From: UBA7446 sp024639165
GTDB taxonomy: Bacteria; Bacteroidota; Bacteroidia; Flavobacteriales; Flavobacteriaceae
Length of the DNA: 64,000 bases
Assembly (NCBI GenBank): GCA_024639165.1
Contig: JAHEIX010000002.1
Location: 62,001 to 126,000, forward strand
Direction of reading: 5' to 3'
A model generated the notes under the pieces. The model ran no database searches. It worked only from the letters and a program-made list of their open reading frames with translations, and was not told the origin of the DNA. Numbering within the stretch: the stretch's first letter is position 1; the number at the start of each line of letters is the position of its first letter. Below are positions 58,279 to 64,000 of the stretch, piece after piece. The translations under genes and the position numbers were made by a program.

Positions 58279-58850
58279 TGAAAACGGGAACATGTATTGT
58301 TTTATCGGCCCCTTCGGGTAGTGGAAAAACAACCATTGCCAAACACTTGCTAGCGCTCGAACACCTCAACTTGGCGTTTTCTGTTTCGGCTACTTCCAGA
58401 CCGCCAAGAGGACAAGAGGTAGACGGCAAAGACTACTATTTTTTGTCTGAAGCAGCATTTAAAGCCAAAATTGACGAAGGCGCATTTGCTGAATATGAAG
58501 AGGTATATCCTGGCATGTTTTACGGCACATTAAAATCTGAGGTAGCTCGCATTTGGGCATTGGGTAAAAATGTGGTCTTTGACATAGACGTAGTAGGAGG
58601 ATTAAACATCAAAAAGCAGTTTCCCCAAAAAACCATTTCTATATTCATCAAACCTCCTAGTAAGGCAGCCCTGGCAGAGCGGTTGCGCCAACGAGGTACG
58701 GATAGCGCTGATAAAATAGCCATGCGCTTGGAAAAGGCCCATGCTGAAATGGCTTGCGCCAACGATTTTGACGTTGTAGTGGTAAATGATAATTTGGAAA
58801 CAGCCAAAAGCGAAACGGAAGAACACATCACCAACTTCTTGACAGAATGA
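58278..58850 (+). CDS. gmk: Guanylate kinase
   Basis: Phosphorylates GMP to GDP. 190 residues with the P-loop APSGSGKTTIAKHL at about 10-23, the GMP-binding SATSRPPRGQEVDGKDYYF, and the lid region RLRQRGTDSADKIAMRL. It overlaps yicC by 1 bp and nadD by 4 bp. Confidence 0.95.
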   Translation: MKTGTCIVLSAPSGSGKTTIAKHLLALEHLNLAFSVSATSRPPRGQEVDGKDYYFLSEAAFKAKIDEGAFAEYEEVYPGMFYGTLKSEVARIWALGKNVVFDIDVVGGLNIKKQFPQKTISIFIKPPSKAALAERLRQRGTDSADKIAMRLEKAHAEMACANDFDVVVVNDNLETAKSETEEHITNFLTE

Positions 58851-59413
58851 AGCGGATAGCGCTATTTTTCGGAAGTTTCAATCCCATTCACAAAGGACAT
58901 ATCGGCATTGGTCAGGCAGCACTCGATCAACAAAAGGTAGACGAGGTACATTATATATTGACCCCACAGAACCCACATAAAAATACGGCTGCGCTTTTGT
59001 CCGAAGAACACCGCTGGAAGATGTTAGTAAAAGCGTTAGCTCCATATGATGGTTTGGTAGCAAACGATATTGAGTTGCACATGCCCAAACCAAATTATAC
59101 AGCCCACACCCTTCAAAAACTTACGACAGCGCATCCTGATCATACCTATATCATGCTGATGGGCGCCGACAGCGCAACAGGGCTGGATGCATGGAAAAAT
59201 GCGGCTTTTATTAAACAATTCCCCTTGTTGATTTATCCCAGAAATGATATTTCTTTAGATGCATTTACAGCAGCTCAGCGCCTTGAAGCTCCCTTGTTGG
59301 ATGTTTCTGCTACAAGGATTCGCAAAACAAAGGATATGCTGCTGCTAAAAGCGTGGTTACCTGATGAGGTTATTGCCTATATGCAAGCACACCAACTTCT
59401 TAATGATATTTAA
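58847..59413 (+). CDS. nadD: Nicotinate-nucleotide adenylyltransferase
   Basis: Adenylates nicotinate mononucleotide in NAD synthesis. 188 residues with the nucleotidyltransferase motif GSFNPIHKGHIG at 9-20, the family block TPQNPHKN, and the second signature VSATRIRKTKDM. It overlaps gmk by 4 bp (ATGA); the 3' end overlaps the convergent AlbA_2-type gene by 14 bp. Confidence 0.94.
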   Translation: MKRIALFFGSFNPIHKGHIGIGQAALDQQKVDEVHYILTPQNPHKNTAALLSEEHRWKMLVKALAPYDGLVANDIELHMPKPNYTAHTLQKLTTAHPDHTYIMLMGADSATGLDAWKNAAFIKQFPLLIYPRNDISLDAFTAAQRLEAPLLDVSATRIRKTKDMLLLKAWLPDEVIAYMQAHQLLNDI

Positions 59414-60536
59414 TCTTTCGCAGTATCCGCTGGGTGTCTTTTAAACCTTGGTAAGTTTGTTCGCCATGCTGTTTCAGTACCGCAGTCAGTCCGTTCAGTT
59501 TTCCTAACGCAGCTTCAAATCCGTTGAGGTAACACAACATATAGGTAGGCGCCAAGTTATCCACATCTTCCTTATCGTTTTTGGTCAGGCTTAGGTTTTT
59601 TAGCAACTTTTCAGCCAATGCATTGTTGGCATTATAGATATGGTGTAGCAGCTTTTTTTCATATTTCGGTGGCGCAAACAAAAAAGCGGAGTCAATTTGG
59701 TATGACCCTTTGTTGTCAAACAAAAAAGTCACCCGCTCAAGGGGGTAATATTTATAGGCATTATTAAATCCTAAACGCACATATTCAATAAGACTAAACG
59801 AATGAGCGTCCATTTCAATTTCTACTTCATCGTGAGTAGAGTAGAACAATTTTACATGCTCATTGATGAGTTCAACATCTACTCTAGAATAATAAGACGT
59901 TCCTTTTTCCTTTTTTTCCAGCCCTGCCCAACAGAGCACAAACGATTCCTTAAAAACTTTGTACCTGGGTTTTAATACGTTGTCGTGACGATTCATAAAA
60001 TCAACAACCCCATCGAGCGTTAATTCGATGTTGTTTTGCGCATGCTTTTCAATTTCTGCCACCACCGCTGAATTGGTATCTAGCAGCTCTATGTCAAAAA
60101 CTTTGGAGACGGATATACTACCCTCTCTAAAAAACACAGCGCCTCCAAAATATTTCCAAATGTTTTTTCGCAGTGCGGTAATTTTATTGGTCGGCCTTAT
60201 GGTTACCAAGCCTACAACCTTTCCTTCAGCCAAATGCGGAAAGTGAATGTTTTCGTAAAGTACCACGGGCGGGTTATCCAAATAGGCATTGATGAGGTTT
60301 TGCAGTTTGGCATCATCAAAAAAGTCTACTCCGCGAATACCGTTGTCCCCATCATCTACGCCTACAACGATGTATGAGTTGTTTTTTGGATTGGAATTCG
60401 ATAAGGCACAAATGTGTTTTAGGAACTTAGCCTTGCCTTCACGCTGGCTTAAATTCAGCTGTCTTTTTTTATCGTAAAAACTGTTTTCATCGTTGTGCGC
60501 TAGCAAGCTTTTGATGAGCAGCCTTTTATTAATCAT
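59400..60536 (-). CDS. AlbA_2 (Schlafen-type) domain protein
   Basis: 378 residues from the ATG at 60536 (a GTG one codon upstream is also possible). The N-terminal 140 residues look like an AlbA_2 domain: EGKAKFLKHICALSN, YIVVGVDDGDNGIRGV, KLQNLINAYLDNPP and VGLVTIRPTNKI. The C-terminal half is unassigned. AlbA_2 proteins are annotated as putative nucleic-acid or ATP-binding proteins; their role is not settled. It is a single gene facing nadD and divergent from the MoxR locus. Confidence 0.75.
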   Translation of the reverse strand: MINKRLLIKSLLAHNDENSFYDKKRQLNLSQREGKAKFLKHICALSNSNPKNNSYIVVGVDDGDNGIRGVDFFDDAKLQNLINAYLDNPPVVLYENIHFPHLAEGKVVGLVTIRPTNKITALRKNIWKYFGGAVFFREGSISVSKVFDIELLDTNSAVVAEIEKHAQNNIELTLDGVVDFMNRHDNVLKPRYKVFKESFVLCWAGLEKKEKGTSYYSRVDVELINEHVKLFYSTHDEVEIEMDAHSFSLIEYVRLGFNNAYKYYPLERVTFLFDNKGSYQIDSAFLFAPPKYEKKLLHHIYNANNALAEKLLKNLSLTKNDKEDVDNLAPTYMLCYLNGFEAALGKLNGLTAVLKQHGEQTYQGLKDTQRILRKIKYH

Positions 60537-60677
60537 CACAAATGTTTAATGCAAAGTTAGTAAGCTATTTCAACACTTTTTGTAATACCTTTGAGAAGCC
60601 CTATTTTTAACCAAATGTTAACAGGTGCACGACACATTTTTGTACATTTTGCAACGCTAATTAAAAAAACAAAACAC

Positions 60678-61676
60678 ATGAGCGATAACGCTGTAGATAT
60701 CAAAGCACTTAACGAGCAGATAGAAAAAGAAAGCGCTTTCATAGACATCCTAACGCTTGAGATGAATAAAGTCATTGTGGGCCAACAGCAAATGGTGGAA
60801 CGTTTGCTTATCGGCTTGCTGGGACAAGGACATATACTCCTAGAAGGAGTCCCTGGACTGGCCAAGACGCTAGCCATAAACACCTTGAGTAAGGCAGTAA
60901 AAGGAAGCTTTAGCCGTATTCAATTTACGCCCGACTTACTTCCAGCCGATGTAATAGGAACCATGATTTACAACGCTAAAGAAAATGATTTTAGCATCAA
61001 AAAAGGGCCGGTATTTGCCAATTTTGTACTCGCTGATGAGATTAACAGAGCCCCTGCAAAGGTGCAATCTGCCCTCTTGGAAGCCATGCAAGAGAAACAA
61101 GTAACCATTGGCGACGAAACCTTTAAACTCAAGCCGCCATTTTTGGTAATGGCCACCCAAAACCCGGTGGAGCAAGAAGGAACCTATCCACTGCCAGAAG
61201 CGCAGGTAGACCGTTTTATGCTTAAAGTAATCATTGATTATCCCAACCTCTCTGATGAGCAAGCAATTGTTCGTGCCAACCTCAACGATTCTTTTGGCAT
61301 AGTAAAACCTGTGATTAGTACCGCACAGATTTCTAAGGCACAAAAAGCCGTTCGTGAAGTGTATATGGACGAAAAGATTGAAAAGTACATTCTGGACTTG
61401 GTTTTCGCTACACGATATCCCGAAAAATATAAACTACAATCTTTAAAACCACTTATTAGTTTTGGCGCCTCTCCGCGAGGAAGCATCAATTTGGCAACTG
61501 CTGCCAAATGCTATGCTTTTATCAAGCGCCGTGGTTATGTAATTCCAGAAGACGTTCGCGCCGTTGTTTATGATGTGTTGCGCCACCGAATTGGCATTAC
61601 GTATGAAGCAGAAGCCGAGAACGTCAGCTCCGAAGACATCATTCAGCGAATAGTTAACGCTGTAGAGGTACCTTAG
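60678..61676 (+). CDS. MoxR-family AAA ATPase
   Basis: 332 residues from the ATG at 60678 (MSDNAVDIKALNEQIEKE); an in-frame upstream start adds 29 unrelated residues. Walker A is GVPGLAKT, Walker B is LADEINRAPAKVQSALLEAM, and the MoxR block ATQNPVEQEGTYPLPEAQ follows. MoxR ATPases act as chaperones with vWA proteins; the DUF58 and BatD-like genes next to it complete that pattern. Confidence 0.93.
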   Translation: MSDNAVDIKALNEQIEKESAFIDILTLEMNKVIVGQQQMVERLLIGLLGQGHILLEGVPGLAKTLAINTLSKAVKGSFSRIQFTPDLLPADVIGTMIYNAKENDFSIKKGPVFANFVLADEINRAPAKVQSALLEAMQEKQVTIGDETFKLKPPFLVMATQNPVEQEGTYPLPEAQVDRFMLKVIIDYPNLSDEQAIVRANLNDSFGIVKPVISTAQISKAQKAVREVYMDEKIEKYILDLVFATRYPEKYKLQSLKPLISFGASPRGSINLATAAKCYAFIKRRGYVIPEDVRAVVYDVLRHRIGITYEAEAENVSSEDIIQRIVNAVEVP

Positions 61677-61696
61677 TATAAAATCAGTTTTTCGCT

Positions 61697-62563
61697 ATGG
61701 ATACAAAAGAGCTTTTAAAGAAAGTTCGTAAGATAGAAATCAAAACCCGCCGATTGAGCAATCATATCTTTGGGGGGGAATACCACAGTACCTTTAAGGG
61801 ACGTGGTATGACCTTCAGTGAGGTGCGTCAATATCAGTATGGCGATGATGTCCGTGCGATTGATTGGAACGTAACTGCGCGTTATCAAGAGCCCTATGTA
61901 AAAGTATTTGAAGAAGAACGCGAACTGACACTTATGTTGGTCGTAGACGTAAGTGGCTCTGCTGACTTTGGCTCATTGGAACAGCGCAAGCGTGACACCC
62001 TAACCGAAATTGCCGCCACCCTTGCTTTTTCTGCCTTGCAAAACAACGATAAAGTTGGGCTGCTGATGTTTTCAGATGATGTGGAGTTGTTTATTGCCCC
62101 TAAAAAAGGGAAATCACATGTATTGCGTATCATTCGAGAGCTTTTGGAACAACAACCCAAAAGCACCAAAACAGACATTGCCGGTGCACTAGAGTTTATG
62201 AGTCGCATTCTAAAAAAACGGGCCATTGTATTTGTGCTATCGGATTTTTTAGACAACGAGTATTCAAAATCGGTGCAGTTGGCCGCCAGAAAGCACGACC
62301 TCACGGGAGTTCGCCTTTATGATCCCATTGAAGCCAAACTTCCAAAAGCAGGACTATTGCTTGTCCGTGATGCAGAAACAGCTGCACATAAATGGGTGAA
62401 TAGTTCATCAAAAGCGGTACGCACGGCCTACGCACTTTCACATCGAAAAACCGCAGATTATTTCAGCACACAATTTACTCGATATGGCGCAGGGGCACTT
62501 TCATGTGCTACCAATGAAAGCTATGTCAAAAAATTATTAACCTATTTCAAAGGCCGTGGATAG
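61697..62563 (+). CDS. DUF58 protein (vWA-like)
   Basis: 288 residues with the DUF58 core YGDDVRAIDWNVTARYQEPYV. A MIDAS-like DxSxS motif (VVDVSGSADFG) shows the von Willebrand A-type fold. It is the usual partner of MoxR ATPases, with a proposed role in envelope stress or metal-dependent complex assembly. It lies 20 bp after the MoxR gene and overlaps the next gene by 8 bp. Confidence 0.92.
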   Translation: MDTKELLKKVRKIEIKTRRLSNHIFGGEYHSTFKGRGMTFSEVRQYQYGDDVRAIDWNVTARYQEPYVKVFEEERELTLMLVVDVSGSADFGSLEQRKRDTLTEIAATLAFSALQNNDKVGLLMFSDDVELFIAPKKGKSHVLRIIRELLEQQPKSTKTDIAGALEFMSRILKKRAIVFVLSDFLDNEYSKSVQLAARKHDLTGVRLYDPIEAKLPKAGLLLVRDAETAAHKWVNSSSKAVRTAYALSHRKTADYFSTQFTRYGAGALSCATNESYVKKLLTYFKGRG

Positions 62564-64000
62564 AGGGATACGCTTTTTGCTTTTGATCGTGTCGTTTTGG
62601 GGTGTGGCCCAAACGCAAGTAAGTCTTACGGCCGATACGCTCGAGGTGCGCTTGGCAGAGCAAATAAACCTCGACTTAGTTGTCTCCACAGACAAACAAG
62701 CAAGCATACAATTTCCGCCCCTAAAGGCATTTGCTCCTTTTGAGGTTATTGACAGCACCGCTGTGGACACCACAGTTGTAGCAAATACAGTTACCTATAC
62801 CAAAACCTATGCGGTTATCCAGTTTGATTCTGGGCAGTTTACCCTACCTCAGCAAATTGTGGTTGTTGACGGTGAGGTGTTTTCAACGGATTCCCTGTTG
62901 GTAAGGGTTAACGATGTGGCAGTAGATACCTTGGAACAGCCTCTTTATCCCATTAAGACCATTTTGCCTATAGCCAAAAACACCACAGGTTGGTGGAAAC
63001 CCTACAGCTATGGTTTTTTAATTTTGATTGCCCTTGTGCTACTCTATTTTCTTGTTATAAAAACCCAAAAACGCATACGTGCCAAGCGCGAAAAAATGCC
63101 TCCCTTTGAGCGGGCACTACAAGCCTTACAAGCTCTAGAATCCAAACAGCTAGACAAGCAAGAGGCCTATAAAGATTACTATTCTGAAATGACCGACATT
63201 GTCCGGAATTATTTAGAGGATGAGACCAATATTGATGCCCTAGAAAGTACTTCTGAAGAACTTTTGACAAAGTTGGAGCTGTTGCGAGATACGGGTAATC
63301 TCGAACTGACAAATACAACAATTGATCAATTAAAAGAAGTATTGTCAACGGCCGACCTTGTTAAGTTTGCACGCGCCCTTCCAGAAGAGTATTTGGCACG
63401 ATTGGACCGCGAAAAAATCGAATTGGTTGTCAAGGACACCAAAGCGGCGTTGCCCGAACCAACAGAAGAAGAACGTTTGCAAAATGAGGCCTATGCACGC
63501 ATGCGTCGCAAGCAACAACAGCTACAGCGAATTAAAATAGCAGGCGTTTCATTATTAGGAGTATTAGCCATTGCCGCTGGGGTTATGATTTACAATTACG
63601 GTGCCGTCCAAGCCAAGGACCGTGTGTTTGGACATCCAACACTAAAGTGGTTGCAACAAGAATGGGTTTCGAGCACCTATGGGATCTCAGCTATGGCACT
63701 CAAATCTCCCGATGTCTTGAGCAGGAAGACCACTCAAAACCGTCTTAATCAACAGTTTGTATTGGGTTCTTTAGAAGACGCTTTTATGATAGTGTTACAT
63801 ATGGAGCACTCCACAGCAGAAGAAGAACAAACCATCGACTTACAACAGAAGGTAGATAAGGTGATAGGTACATTTGACAGCATGGGGGCGACCAATATTT
63901 TTCAAAAGCAGAACGACTATAAAACCACCTCAGGAATTGAGGGGATTGTGGCTTCTGGCTCTTTTGATTGGACCAAAGCAAATAAAGACACACAGCGGAA
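62556..64000 (+). CDS. BatD-like membrane protein (3' end beyond window)
   Basis: Read here as at least 481 codons from the GTG at 62556, which overlaps the DUF58 stop codon by 8 bp. A signal peptide (RFLLLIVSFWGVAQ) is followed by an extracytoplasmic beta-rich domain, a first transmembrane helix near residues 150-168, a coiled, charged cytoplasmic segment, and a second helix near 327-345 (AGVSLLGVLAIAAGVMIY). The arrangement fits the oxygen-tolerance BatD or DUF4381-like proteins of Bacteroidota Bat operons. The frame is open at the right edge, so C-terminal content is unknown. Confidence 0.75.
   Translation, partial: MDRGIRFLLLIVSFWGVAQTQVSLTADTLEVRLAEQINLDLVVSTDKQASIQFPPLKAFAPFEVIDSTAVDTTVVANTVTYTKTYAVIQFDSGQFTLPQQIVVVDGEVFSTDSLLVRVNDVAVDTLEQPLYPIKTILPIAKNTTGWWKPYSYGFLILIALVLLYFLVIKTQKRIRAKREKMPPFERALQALQALESKQLDKQEAYKDYYSEMTDIVRNYLEDETNIDALESTSEELLTKLELLRDTGNLELTNTTIDQLKEVLSTADLVKFARALPEEYLARLDREKIELVVKDTKAALPEPTEEERLQNEAYARMRRKQQQLQRIKIAGVSLLGVLAIAAGVMIYNYGAVQAKDRVFGHPTLKWLQQEWVSSTYGISAMALKSPDVLSRKTTQNRLNQQFVLGSLEDAFMIVLHMEHSTAEEEQTIDLQQKVDKVIGTFDSMGATNIFQKQNDYKTTSGIEGIVASGSFDWTKANKDTQR

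Overview
The window is a 64 kb piece of a Bacteroidota chromosome, most likely a compact-genome Flavobacteriaceae. Four lines of evidence point there: a gliding-motility lipoprotein GldH; a PorP/SprF-type protein next to a 2163-residue type IX secretion substrate with a type B C-terminal sorting domain; the gene order acpP-fabF-rnc-IPExxxVDY protein-pyk; and the Bacteroidota promoter element TAnnTTTG in front of many genes, with hardly any Shine-Dalgarno sequences. tRNA genes do not encode CCA. Genes are packed tightly, with many 1-29 bp overlaps.

Layout. 0-6 kb: glnS (cut by the left edge), folB, tRNA-Cys, a LysE-type exporter with a GIN-domain surface protein, and rnr. 6-15 kb: rpiB, an ElaA-type acetyltransferase, rnpA with an M1 peptidase, an MBL-fold hydrolase, a SulP transporter with a UspA protein, and lepA. 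15-24 kb: a MauE/thioredoxin-like membrane protein with dusB, a LolC/E permease with rbfA, dinB, and the pyk-to-acpP operon. 24-28 kb: purN-rnhA-pfkB-like-purF. 28-36 kb: Mn-type sod, then an AddA-like helicase/nuclease and an AddB-like nuclease separated by an OmpA-family porin. 37-47 kb: a methyltransferase, the giant adhesin-like T9SS substrate, PorP/SprF, an S1/P1 nuclease and a CYTH protein. 47-56 kb: PBP1A-gldH-trhO, recA, plsC, trpS, dprA, an HU-CCDC81/SPOR protein and an acyl-CoA thioesterase. 57-64 kb: yicC-gmk-nadD, an AlbA_2 protein, and a MoxR-DUF58-BatD-like locus cut by the right edge.

Most of the window is housekeeping. The part that stands out is a small insertion (about 36.1-37.4 kb) at the 3' end of a CAU tRNA. 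The last 25 bp of the tRNA are repeated 1303 bp downstream with two mismatches. The interval carries its own terminator, clusters of a GAGGTACAA motif at both ends (including a perfect 20-bp palindrome), and one gene, a PD-(D/E)XK-like nuclease with a probable DUF5655 C-terminus. It has no integrase. This looks like a minimal cargo-only integrative element.

Three other stretches are not explained by ordinary genes: a roughly 450-bp CTAAAA/TTTTAG-rich non-coding tract upstream of yicC, preceded by a frameshifted gene remnant; a 400-bp AT-rich gap between rnr and rpiB; and a promoter-plus-terminator unit after purF that may encode a short RNA. Several promoters (purF, rbfA, the HU/SPOR gene, rnr, folB) lie so close to the start codon that the mRNAs should be leaderless or nearly so.
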